Positions 1 through 7,342 of a DNA stretch of 24,168 nucleotides are shown here, piece by piece. The notes under the pieces were generated by a model. The model made no database searches. It saw only the letters and a list, made by a program, of their open reading frames with translations, and was not told the origin of the DNA. The translations under genes were made by a program, and so were the position numbers. Each line of letters starts with the position of its first letter. Positions within the stretch are counted from its first letter, which is position 1. This DNA is from an uncultured Centipeda sp. (GTDB taxonomy: Bacteria > Bacillota > Negativicutes > Selenomonadales > Selenomonadaceae). The stretch is from contig CAJPQT010000027.1 of the NCBI GenBank assembly GCA_905372865.1, positions 1 to 24,168 on the forward strand. Reading direction: 5' to 3'.

Positions 1-966
1 GATGTACCACTCGGAGACGGATTTCAGATAGTCGCCGTACGGCATCATGACCTCAATGTCGCGCCCGTGCTTCTCCGACGCGGCAAACTTCAGCGCCGCA
101 TTGAGCATGGCGGGGTTCTGCCAGAGGTCGTCATTCTGACATGCCGCATCCATATCGCGTGCGCCGGCGAGGAAGCTCTCGATGTCAAAGCCGATGCACG
201 CGGCAAGTGACAGCCCGACCTCGGTGAACACCGTGAAGCGGCCGCCCACGCCGTCCGGCACAGCAAACTGCTTCCACCCCTTGTCCATCGCGAGTTTCTT
301 CAGCAGCGTCGGTTTCGCCTCGTTCGGGTCGGTGACCGCGACCACCTCGACCTCGATGTTGTCCGCCTTCATGAACGCGTCATACATGACCATGAAGTTC
401 GACATGGTATCGAGCGTGCCGCCCGACTTCGAGATGACGAGGAGCATGATGCGCAGCGGCTGTCCGCCGTGCGTCTTCTTGATCTGCGCAACGTCTTTCA
501 GATGATTGATGATGTCGCCCGTGCGGCGCGGGTCAATGTTGTTGCCGCTGAAATAGATGCGCGGGTAATTGTCGCGCTGCTCGTTCGAGAGCGAGTTCCA
601 GAGCTCGCCGCAGTGCACATCGAACAGTACCTTGTTCCCGAGGAACGAGCCGCCAATGCCAAGCGAAATCACGACATCCGTATTCTGCTGCACGTACTTG
701 CCGAACTCCTTCAGCCGCGCAATCGACGCGGGCGAGTTGATATGTCCCTCCGCGATGTACGGGGTCTGCGAGAACAGCACCTTCTCCGGCGCGCCATCCT
801 TCGAGAGATGCCCGCGGATAAAGCCCTTCTCGCGCATGACCTTCATCGCCTCATGCGCCTTCTTGAGATCGTTCGCATAGAATGCGAGGTCGGCATCCGT
901 CACCTTGCCCTCGCCGTAGAGATTGTCATAGTCGAATGTAAATCCGGATTTCAGTACAAGACTCAT
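1..966 (-). CDS. pgi: glucose-6-phosphate isomerase, N-terminal part (runs off the window)
   Basis: Phosphoglucose isomerase interconverts glucose 6-phosphate and fructose 6-phosphate in the cytoplasm (glycolysis, gluconeogenesis, sugar-nucleotide supply). The 322 visible codons are open to the window edge, so the C-terminus is missing. Family marks seen: the GIGGSFLG loop, the phosphate-binding segment SKSGGT, and the signature VGGRFTVFTEVGLSL near residues 250-265. The start is ATG at 966, with AGGAAGGAG nine to ten bases upstream. The N-terminus is shorter than that of the E. coli enzyme, as in many compact bacterial forms. It lies 30 bases downstream of the phosphomannomutase gene on the same strand with no terminator between, so the two are very probably cotranscribed. 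Identity is secure; the full length cannot be judged. Confidence 0.95.
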   Translation of the reverse strand, partial: MSLVLKSGFTFDYDNLYGEGKVTDADLAFYANDLKKAHEAMKVMREKGFIRGHLSKDGAPEKVLFSQTPYIAEGHINSPASIARLKEFGKYVQQNTDVVISLGIGGSFLGNKVLFDVHCGELWNSLSNEQRDNYPRIYFSGNNIDPRRTGDIINHLKDVAQIKKTHGGQPLRIMLLVISKSGGTLDTMSNFMVMYDAFMKADNIEVEVVAVTDPNEAKPTLLKKLAMDKGWKQFAVPDGVGGRFTVFTEVGLSLAACIGFDIESFLAGARDMDAACQNDDLWQNPAMLNAALKFAASEKHGRDIEVMMPYGDYLKSVSEWYI

Positions 967-996
967 CAAAAAACTCCTTCCTGTACCAGTACGCGA

Positions 997-2352
997 TTAG
1001 GCACGAATCTCTGCGAGGAGTTCGTCCGTCTTCTCCTTGAGCAGTGCCTTGTCCTGACGTGTCTCAACGTTGAGGCGAATGACCGGCTCCGTGTTGGACA
1101 TACGCAGGTTGAACCGCCAGTTGTCAAACTCGATGGACACACCGTCCACCTTCGTCACCTTGCCATTCGCGCCGTACTTTGCCTCGATGCGGTCCATGAC
1201 CGCCTTGGCATCTGAGACCTTGCTGTTGATCTCGCCCGAGGTCGGATAGCGGTCCATACGTGCCTGCATCAGTGCGGAGAGGGTCTTGCCGCCCGACGCA
1301 CTCATCAGCTCCGCCACGAGCAGCCACGGGATCTGACCGCTGTCGCAGTAGGAGAAGTCACGGAAATAGTGGTGTGCACTCATCTCGCCGCCATAGATCG
1401 CATTGACCTCACGCATCTTGTCCTTGATAAACGCGTGGCCGCTCTTGCACATGACGGGCTTGCCGCCGAGCTGCTCGGCGATCTCGATCGTATTCCAGAC
1501 GAGGCGCGGATCGTAGATGACGCTTGCGCCCTTGTTCTTCTTCAGAAACGCCTCGGAGAGGAACCCGACCATGTAGTAGCCCTCGATGAAGCCACCCTTC
1601 TCGTCGAAGAGGAAGCAGCGGTCGAAGTCGCCGTCCCACGCCACGCCGAAGTCCGCGCCCGTCTCGCGCACCACCTTCGCCGTCGCTTCACGGTTCTCCT
1701 GCAGGATCGGGTTCGGTACGCCGTTCGGGAAATTGCCGTCCGGCTCATTGTAGACCTTGACCAGCTCGAACGGCAGGAACTTCTCCATTGCGTTGATGAT
1801 GGGCCCCGCCGCCCCATTGCCCGTGTTGACGACGATCTTGTACGGCTTCAGTTTGCTCACATCGACATAGGTGAGGATGTGCTTGACGTATTCGTCGAGC
1901 ACGTCCACCTTCTCGATCTTCCCGGGCACTGCTGCGGGCGCGGGATAGGTCTCGCCGACCGCCATTGCAGCAATATCTTTCAGCCCCGTATCGCTCGAGA
2001 TCGGACGCGACTCCGCACGCACGAACTTCATGCCGTTGTACTGCTTCGGGTTGTGGCTCGCCGTAATCATGATGCCGCCGCCGAGGCCAAGATGTGCCGT
2101 TGCGAAGTAGATCATCTCCGTGCCGCACTGCCCGATGTCCACAACATCACAGCCTGCCTCTGTGAGCCCCTTCGCGAGCGCATCGCGGATCACGGGCCCC
2201 GACAGACGGATATCATGCCCGACGGCGACCTTCTTCGCGCCGAACAGCGTGGGGAAGCTGCGTCCGACACGATAGGCGAGCTCCTCGTTCACCTCATCGG
2301 GATAGATGCCGCGTACATCGTATGCGCCAAACCCCTTGTCTGTCACTGCCAT
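997..2352 (-). CDS. phosphomannomutase/phosphoglucomutase (alpha-D-phosphohexomutase family)
   Basis: Predicted to move phosphate between C6 and C1 of mannose or glucose, feeding nucleotide-sugar, LPS and capsule synthesis. The four classical sites are visible: the phosphoserine loop TASHNP with catalytic Ser99, the metal loop DGDFDR at 240-245, the sugar-specificity loop GGEMSAHHYF, and the C-terminal phosphate-binding loop SNTEPVIRL. The 451-residue length is normal for bacterial PMM/PGM. I chose the ATG at 2352 because GGAGGAGGGG lies seven bases upstream and the family N-terminus (FGAYDVRGIYP) begins just after it; an in-frame ATG at 2433 would add 27 atypical residues. It is the first gene of a likely operon with pgi. 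A -10-like TATAGT lies at 2442-2447 on this strand but without a convincing -35. Mannose versus glucose preference cannot be read from sequence. Confidence 0.93.
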   Translation of the reverse strand: MAVTDKGFGAYDVRGIYPDEVNEELAYRVGRSFPTLFGAKKVAVGHDIRLSGPVIRDALAKGLTEAGCDVVDIGQCGTEMIYFATAHLGLGGGIMITASHNPKQYNGMKFVRAESRPISSDTGLKDIAAMAVGETYPAPAAVPGKIEKVDVLDEYVKHILTYVDVSKLKPYKIVVNTGNGAAGPIINAMEKFLPFELVKVYNEPDGNFPNGVPNPILQENREATAKVVRETGADFGVAWDGDFDRCFLFDEKGGFIEGYYMVGFLSEAFLKKNKGASVIYDPRLVWNTIEIAEQLGGKPVMCKSGHAFIKDKMREVNAIYGGEMSAHHYFRDFSYCDSGQIPWLLVAELMSASGGKTLSALMQARMDRYPTSGEINSKVSDAKAVMDRIEAKYGANGKVTKVDGVSIEFDNWRFNLRMSNTEPVIRLNVETRQDKALLKEKTDELLAEIRA

Positions 2353-2546
2353 GAATGTCCCCTCCTCCTTGGGAAGCGCCTTCGGCGATCCCCATAAGCC
2401 CCGTACGCTCCATCGACGAAGCCATCGGGTCATAACAAAACACTATACAACATAGGGTAAATATTCGCCGTTCTTTCCGCCTTTTCCTCTCTCTCATCTC
2501 AAAATCTTACGAACTTTTCTCCGCATCGGCAAAATCTGCCGTCATA

Positions 2547-2575
2547 TTTACAACGCCCATGACTTGTGCTAGGAT
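2547..2575 (+). promoter_or_regulatory. sigma-70 type promoter of the AEC carrier pair
   Basis: TTTACA at 2547-2552 and TAGGAT at 2570-2575 are separated by exactly 17 bases, and TGC precedes the -10 (extended -10 form). The first start codon follows 39 bases later. A small hairpin (CGGCA-N5-TGCCG, 2527-2541) lies just upstream of the -35 and could be a regulator site; that part is speculative. Confidence 0.7.
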
Positions 2576-2614
2576 GAACGCACCTCATTGGTTTGGGAAG
2601 GCTGGGGAATTTAT

Positions 2615-3571
2615 ATGGATGAAATCAATGCACGGCTGGTCTATCTCTTCACCGACCTGATCCTGCCGCTCATCGTCGGCTATCTTCTGTACCAGCGTCA
2701 GATGCTCTCGGACACAACCGTCAATCGGCTGATTCGGATCAACGTCGTCGTCTTCTTTACCCTGCTCTCGTTCTTCAGCTTCTGGGCACTGCCGCTCACG
2801 CAGGACCTCCTCATACTGCCCGCATTCTTCGCCTTCATCATCCTCTTTCCGGGCTTCCTCAGCTGGCGCTTTCTCGGCCGTCGCTTCCACAGCCCCATCG
2901 ACCGCGGCACGCATCTCATCTCCGCACTGCTCTCGAATATCGGCACACTCGGTGGGATCTGCGCCTACATCATTTACGGCGAACGCGGCTTTGCATACGC
3001 ACAGATCGGAGGGGCCTGCCAGAACCTCGTGCTCGTTCTGCTCGCGTTCCCCATCGCACAGTATTACTACCTGCTGCATAAGACGCACGGGCGCACAGCA
3101 CGCCTCGAGGGACGCGGCTTCCTCGGACTGCTCATCTCATGGAACCAGCTCAGCATCCTCGGCATGGCGGCAGGGCTCGCGCTCAACGCGGCAGACATCA
3201 CCCGCCCGCCCATCCTATCCGAAGTGTTTTCCTACATCATTCATGTATCAGCGTGGTTCGCCATGCTGCCCGTCGGCTCTCTCATCAACTTCCGTCGTGC
3301 GCGCCGTTTCGTCTATCTGACACTCGACATGATCCTCCTGCGCTTCCTCGTTGTCCCGCTCGTCGCCTTCCTTGCCGCACGCATCTTCATCAGCGACCCG
3401 ATCGTGCAGAACGCGCTCGTCATCTTCGCGAGCGTTCCCGCCGCGATCAACGCCACGCTCACGGCACGGCTCTATCAGCTGAACGTCGACTATACCATTG
3501 CCGTTTTTCTTGTGACGACGGTGCTGTATCTAACCATACTATTCCCCGTGACATTTTTCATATTTCGCTAG
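2615..3571 (+). CDS. AEC-family transporter (auxin efflux carrier fold), copy 1
   Basis: Inner-membrane secondary carrier of the AEC family (Mem_trans), whose characterised bacterial members move malate, malonate and similar small organic anions. The 318 residues form about ten hydrophobic segments split by a short basic loop near residues 155-170, and carry the conserved stretch NQLSILGMAAGLALNAA. The start is ATG at 2615: an upstream TTG at 2588 is in frame, but the paralogue next door begins at exactly this point (MDxxxxRxxYLFTDL) and both proteins are then 318 residues long. The stop is 15 bases before the second copy, so the genes share one transcript. The substrate is not readable from the sequence; two divergent copies may mean two substrates or a heteromer. 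Confidence 0.88.
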   Translation: MDEINARLVYLFTDLILPLIVGYLLYQRQMLSDTTVNRLIRINVVVFFTLLSFFSFWALPLTQDLLILPAFFAFIILFPGFLSWRFLGRRFHSPIDRGTHLISALLSNIGTLGGICAYIIYGERGFAYAQIGGACQNLVLVLLAFPIAQYYYLLHKTHGRTARLEGRGFLGLLISWNQLSILGMAAGLALNAADITRPPILSEVFSYIIHVSAWFAMLPVGSLINFRRARRFVYLTLDMILLRFLVVPLVAFLAARIFISDPIVQNALVIFASVPAAINATLTARLYQLNVDYTIAVFLVTTVLYLTILFPVTFFIFR

Positions 3572-3586
3572 AAAGGAGCATTTCCC

Positions 3587-4543
3587 GTGGACCATTCCGA
3601 TTTCCGCATCATCTACCTCTTCACCGACCTCCTCGCGCCGCTCATCGTCGGCTGCCTCCTCTATCGGCACGGAAAGATCTCCGACGCACTCATCAGCCGT
3701 ATCCTTCGACTGAACGTCATCATCATCTACACCGTGCTCGCCCTCATGAGCTGCTGGACACTGCCGATCTCATGGGATCTTGCCCTCATCCCGATCTACG
3801 GCATCCTCATCGTCCTCGTCCCGGGGCTCATCGGATGGGCGTTCTTCATCCGCAAATATCATAGCCCCCTCGACCGCGGCGCATACCTCGCAAATGCGAT
3901 GATGTCCAACATCACCACCCTCGGCGGTGTCTGCGCCTACATCCTCTACGGCGAGCAGGGCTTTGCCTACGCGCAGATCATGGGCATCTTTCAGACACTC
4001 ATGCTCGTGCTCGCCGTATTTCCAATGGCGCAGTACTACTATCTGCAGCACAAAAATCACGGACGCGGCGGCAAGATTCACATGCGGTTCCTCGATATCT
4101 TCCTCTCGTGGAACCAACTCAGCATCCTCGGCATGGCGGCGGGGCTCGCGCTCAACGCGGCGGGCATCGAACGCCCGCCCGCAGTCGGTACGGCATTCGA
4201 GGGACTGATCCACTTCGGCGCATGGTTCGGCATGCTGCCCGTCGGTGCACTCATCAACCTCCGCCGCGCACGCCGCTATGCGCCGTACACCCTCGACCTC
4301 TTCGCCCTGCGCTTCCTCATCCTGCCCGCCTTTATGATGGCGATCTCCTATCCGTTCGTCAATGACCCTGTCCTCCTCGGCGCGATCCTCGTCTTCTCCG
4401 TTACCCCCGGGGCGATCAACTCCGTCACGGCAGCGAAGCTCTATCACCTCAACGTCGACTACACGATCTCGGGATTCCTCACCACGAGCATCGCCTTCTT
4501 CTTCCTCGTCTATCCCGCACTGTTCTTCCTGCTGCGGCAATAA
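3587..4543 (+). CDS. AEC-family transporter, copy 2 (tandem paralogue)
   Basis: Second membrane carrier of the AEC family, 318 residues, colinear with its neighbour almost without gaps and sharing roughly half its residues by eye. Strictly shared blocks include NQLSILGMAAGLALNAA, MLPVGxLINxRRARR and LNVDYTI near the C-terminus. The start is GTG at 3587, eight bases after AAAGGAG. It follows copy 1 by 15 bases and is closed by the palindromic terminator four bases after its stop. The spread of differences over the whole length suggests an old duplication with both copies kept under selection; neither has frameshifts or stops. Substrate unknown, probably a small organic acid or amino acid. Confidence 0.88.
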   Translation: MDHSDFRIIYLFTDLLAPLIVGCLLYRHGKISDALISRILRLNVIIIYTVLALMSCWTLPISWDLALIPIYGILIVLVPGLIGWAFFIRKYHSPLDRGAYLANAMMSNITTLGGVCAYILYGEQGFAYAQIMGIFQTLMLVLAVFPMAQYYYLQHKNHGRGGKIHMRFLDIFLSWNQLSILGMAAGLALNAAGIERPPAVGTAFEGLIHFGAWFGMLPVGALINLRRARRYAPYTLDLFALRFLILPAFMMAISYPFVNDPVLLGAILVFSVTPGAINSVTAAKLYHLNVDYTISGFLTTSIAFFFLVYPALFFLLRQ

Positions 4544-4546
4544 CGC

Positions 4547-4597
4547 AGCACAAAAGCCCTGCCGCAGCTGCGGCAGGGCTTTTGTGCTGTATTTTTT
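4547..4597. terminator. bidirectional terminator, perfect 42-bp palindrome
   Basis: Arms 4547-4567 and 4568-4588 are exact reverse complements (21 bp each) with no spacer; the core is CCCTGCCGCAG/CTGCGGCAGGG. On the plus strand a T-rich tract follows at 4591-4597; on both strands the arm itself holds a TTTT run after the GC core. It lies between the convergent ends of the AEC pair (stop 4543) and the chemotaxis receptor (stop 4611), so it can serve both. Confidence 0.9.
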
Positions 4598-4610
4598 GCT
4601 ATACTAATGA

Positions 4611-6746
4611 TCAAACACGGAAGCGCGAAATCTCGTTCTGCAGATCCGTTGCAATCTGGGCTAGGCTCTCGCTCGCCTCGGCGATATCCGCGAGTGCCTG
4701 CGTCTGCGTATCGACGGCGGCTTCCGCCTCGTCCGTTGTCGCATCGTTCTCCTTTGCCATATCCATCAGCTTGTTGCTGACAGCGGTGATTGCCTTGTTC
4801 TTCTCCGTCAGCTTCTTGGCGGATTCGTTCAGCTTCGTCACGACACTGTTTGCACCGTCGACCGCCTCGGCAATCATGTCGAAGCGACGCTGGGTACGCT
4901 CGAGGTTGACATTGCTCTCCTCGACAAGCTTCTTGGAGACCTCCATCGTATCGACCGCCTGCTGCGACTTCATCTTGAGCTCACCGATGATGCCGTTGAT
5001 CTCATCCGTAAAGCCGCGCGACTGCTCGGCAAGCTTGCGGATCTCCTCGGCGACAACGGCGAATCCGCGCCCTGCCTCACCCGCACGCGCTGCCTCGATG
5101 GCAGCGTTGAGCGCGAGGAGGTTCGTCTGCTCGGAGATGGACTGAATCATCGCGCTCGCCTCTTCGATGCGCTCCGCACGCTGATTCGTCTCCTCGACCA
5201 CGCGCGAGACCTCCTGCGTTGCATCGGCGGTCTCCGCAGACTTCTTCATGAGGTCGGAGAGAATCTCCGCGCCCTCGGTCTGACGTTTATGAATGTTCTC
5301 CGTCGCCTCGTTCATCTCCGTCATGACCTTGCGGTTATCATCGAGCAGTTGGAGAATTTCATCCGTATGATTGACGGCATCCTGCGTGTCCTTGACCTGT
5401 ACGCGTGCACTCTCGGCAATGTCGTGGATGCCATTGCGCACCGTCTCCGCCGAATGTGCCGTGTTCTGCGCCGTCGCTGTCAGCTCCTCACTTGTTGCAG
5501 CAACGGACTGGGAGGCCCCGTTGATCTTGCCGATGATCCCGCGCAGACTATCTGCCATACGCGCCAAAGACGAAACCATTACGCCGATTTCATCGGTACG
5601 CGCCATGTGTACACGAGCCTTCATCCCCTTTTCCCGATCCAGATCGAGATCCGCAAAGCGCGTCAGGATCTCCGTCACATCACCGATGGGGACGAGCAGA
5701 CGGCGCTGGATGAATACTGCGAGTGCGATGACGAGCACCACGGTACAGATCACCGCCAACACAACGGAGAAGATGACCATATCGCGCGCTACGCCGGTAA
5801 ACTTATCCTGATCTGTAATGGAGAAGATCGCCCACGGCGTATTCACCCCTTGGAGGTGGATGGAATGGAAGACATAGACCGAGTCCTTCCCCGTCGTCGG
5901 CGAATACTGCGCCTTGCTGAACCCAGTCGCCGAATAGATCTCCTTCTTTTCTTCCTCGGTCGACTGCATGATCGTGAATGCGTTCTTCATGATCGACTCA
6001 GGACTCGTTCCGTGCGCCACGAGATCCCCTTCGTTGTCCATGAGGAGATAGGTGTTATCAGCCGAACTCGCCTTGGCAAGATCCTCCTGAAGCTGGCTTA
6101 CATCAAAGTCAAGAGAGAGTGCACCGACGAACTGCCCATCCACGATGATCGGCATGCCGATGGAGACGAGCAGAGCCTTTTTCCCGGCCACTTCGTCATA
6201 GTACGCCTCCGAGAGAACGAGCTTCGACGTAGACTTCGGCTTCTGATACCACGTCGCGGTCTCATAGCCCGTACAACCCTCAAACTCTATCGCGTTCCCC
6301 TCACGGTTCGCATAGGGCATCACACGTCCGGACTCATCCGAAAGCGGATCCCCGACATGCGCCGCATCTTGCCCGTCGAAAGCGTTCGGCTCAAACACGA
6401 CACCAATTCCCGAGAGATTGTCATTCGACGCAGCCGCATCGGCAAGCATCTCGTTCAGCGCCTCGCGGCTGCGTGCTGCGGGCGGATGCTGCTGCATGTA
6501 CGTATAGATGCGCTTGCGCACATCCTCTCCCGACTGCTGGACAGACTCATAGCGGCTGGTGACCACCTTTGAACGCTCACCCAATTCGTTGTACTGCGCC
6601 ACCGTCCCCATCCTGAGCAGCTCATCATAAGCTCTGTAGCCAACGAACGAGACTAGGATCGTCACCATCACGACAATCCCGATGAGCGTGATCGCGTTCA
6701 GCTGAAAGCCGATACCTCTTCCCTTCTTTAGCCCTTGTTCCTGCAA
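4611..6746 (-). CDS. methyl-accepting chemotaxis protein with dCache-like sensor
   Basis: Transmembrane chemoreceptor that would signal to CheA/CheW. From a TTG start the 711 residues run: TM1 about 16-36; a periplasmic sensor of about 280 residues of dCache type (contains GWATWYQKP-like and IVDGQFVGALSLDFD segments typical of such domains); TM2 about 320-345; HAMP about 345-400; cytoplasmic signalling domain about 440-711 with the conserved hairpin tip EEIRKLAEQSRGFTDEI near 562. No C-terminal CheR-docking pentapeptide is seen. The start is inferred from AAAGGAG eight bases before TTG 6746; in-frame ATGs at 6809 and 6848 have no ribosome-binding site and would add a non-family N-terminus. 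No che or fla genes are in the window. The ligand is unknown; dCache sensors commonly bind amino acids or organic acids. Confidence 0.92.
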   Translation of the reverse strand: MQEQGLKKGRGIGFQLNAITLIGIVVMVTILVSFVGYRAYDELLRMGTVAQYNELGERSKVVTSRYESVQQSGEDVRKRIYTYMQQHPPAARSREALNEMLADAAASNDNLSGIGVVFEPNAFDGQDAAHVGDPLSDESGRVMPYANREGNAIEFEGCTGYETATWYQKPKSTSKLVLSEAYYDEVAGKKALLVSIGMPIIVDGQFVGALSLDFDVSQLQEDLAKASSADNTYLLMDNEGDLVAHGTSPESIMKNAFTIMQSTEEEKKEIYSATGFSKAQYSPTTGKDSVYVFHSIHLQGVNTPWAIFSITDQDKFTGVARDMVIFSVVLAVICTVVLVIALAVFIQRRLLVPIGDVTEILTRFADLDLDREKGMKARVHMARTDEIGVMVSSLARMADSLRGIIGKINGASQSVAATSEELTATAQNTAHSAETVRNGIHDIAESARVQVKDTQDAVNHTDEILQLLDDNRKVMTEMNEATENIHKRQTEGAEILSDLMKKSAETADATQEVSRVVEETNQRAERIEEASAMIQSISEQTNLLALNAAIEAARAGEAGRGFAVVAEEIRKLAEQSRGFTDEINGIIGELKMKSQQAVDTMEVSKKLVEESNVNLERTQRRFDMIAEAVDGANSVVTKLNESAKKLTEKNKAITAVSNKLMDMAKENDATTDEAEAAVDTQTQALADIAEASESLAQIATDLQNEISRFRV

Positions 6747-6822
6747 AATATTCTCTCCTTTCCCATCCGCCCGGCCATTCCAACGAAGAACAAGGCCCCC
6801 CCTTGCCATAACCGTGCGCAAA

Positions 6823-6846
6823 GACAGCAGCACACACACTGCTGTC
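6823..6846 (-). promoter_or_regulatory. hairpin in the leader of the chemotaxis receptor gene
   Basis: GACAGCAG and CTGCTGTC are exact 8-bp arms around an alternating CA/TG octamer loop. The hairpin sits 77 bases upstream of the receptor's TTG start and is preceded by a TTTTTT run on the minus strand. It is too poor in following T residues to be a sure terminator. A leader hairpin or weak attenuator is possible; function unproven. Confidence 0.35.
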
Positions 6847-6928
6847 AAAAAATCTGGTATACATTGTTTTTAATTCGCCGCATCCTAATATTTTCCTGCC
6901 GTAGTAAAATATTATTTATATTTTACAT

Positions 6929-6964
6929 ACAAAGGCAGCGACCGCGTACGGTCGCTGCCTTTGT
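6929..6964 (-). terminator. rho-independent-like hairpin behind the PepSY remnant
   Basis: Sixteen-base perfect arms (6929-6944 and 6949-6964) around a CGTA loop. On the minus strand the hairpin is followed by a TTTGTATG-type weakly T-rich tail and then an AT-rich dyad (6904-6912 with 6918-6926). It lies 40 bases after the stop of the truncated PepSY frame, where that gene's terminator is expected. Confidence 0.65.
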
Positions 6965-7004
6965 GCGTCGTATAGCAAGGAAGCACTGATGAACTCGGCG
7001 TTCC

Positions 7005-7181
7005 TTAAAACAGATCGTCGTCCACGTCTGCCTTGCTCGACAGAACGATTCCCGTTAGGGCGTCGATGTAGAGCTTGTACTCCACATGGCCCGCACAGCA
7101 CTTCACCTTGTAGACGGGATGAAAATTCGGCTGCCCCATCGTGTAAACTGCAAAATAACTTTTTTGAAATTCGTCCCTCTC
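7005..7181 (-). pseudogene. PepSY-domain protein remnant (C-terminal piece only)
   Basis: The minus strand reads an open frame of about 58 codons ending in TAA at 7005-7007 and bounded upstream by a TAG at 7182-7184. Its last 38 residues look like the end of a PepSY domain: HPVYKVKCCAGHVEYK, then LYIDALTGIVL, then an acidic tail. That is the usual second half of the PepSY repeat (beta strand, then the IDAxTGxVL turn). The only in-frame ATG, at 7139, has no ribosome-binding site and would leave 44 residues without a signal peptide or the first half of the domain. I infer a 5'-truncated gene whose terminator (6929-6964) survives. The antiporter promoter region now occupies the place of the missing 5' part. 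A very small functional protein is less likely. Confidence 0.6.
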
Positions 7182-7267
7182 CTAAGATTTTTATGGCTTT
7201 TCGGTTATAATAGCGTAAGATTTCACGACATCTGCATGAATCCCGCGCAATTTTTCACCCGAAATTT

Positions 7268-7295
7268 TTGCCAAATCCCATTTTTTTGTTATAAT
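7268..7295 (+). promoter_or_regulatory. sigma-70 promoter of the antiporter gene, with an upstream repeat of its -10 block
   Basis: TTGCCA at 7268-7273 and TATAAT at 7290-7295 are 16 bases apart, giving a start site near 7302, about 40 bases before the ATG. The ten-base block GTTATAATAG around the -10 (7288-7297) occurs identically at 7204-7213, 84 bases upstream, where a second perfect TATAAT lacks a good -35. Confidence 0.75.
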
Positions 7296-7320
7296 AGTAA
7301 GCGGTTTTCTAAAACAATAT

Positions 7321-7341
7321 AGTTAGGGAGTGTATCTAACT
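7321..7341 (+). promoter_or_regulatory. hairpin presenting the antiporter ribosome-binding site in its loop
   Basis: AGTTAG (7321-7326) and CTAACT (7336-7341) are exact 6-bp arms. The GGAG of the Shine-Dalgarno site is in the nine-base loop, and the ATG follows one base after the stem. The linear distance from GGGAG to ATG is 12 bases, longer than elsewhere in the window. This could tune translation; it is short enough to be chance. Confidence 0.4.
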
Positions 7342-7342
7342 C

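Noticed and set aside
2353..2433. Upstream extension of phosphomannomutase to an ATG at 2433
   Set aside because: The added residues are Trp/Arg-rich and unlike the family, and the strong ribosome-binding site serves the ATG at 2352.
6747..6848. Chemotaxis receptor starting at ATG 6848 or 6809
   Set aside because: Neither has a Shine-Dalgarno; the extension crosses a hairpin, and AAAGGAG is correctly spaced for TTG 6746.
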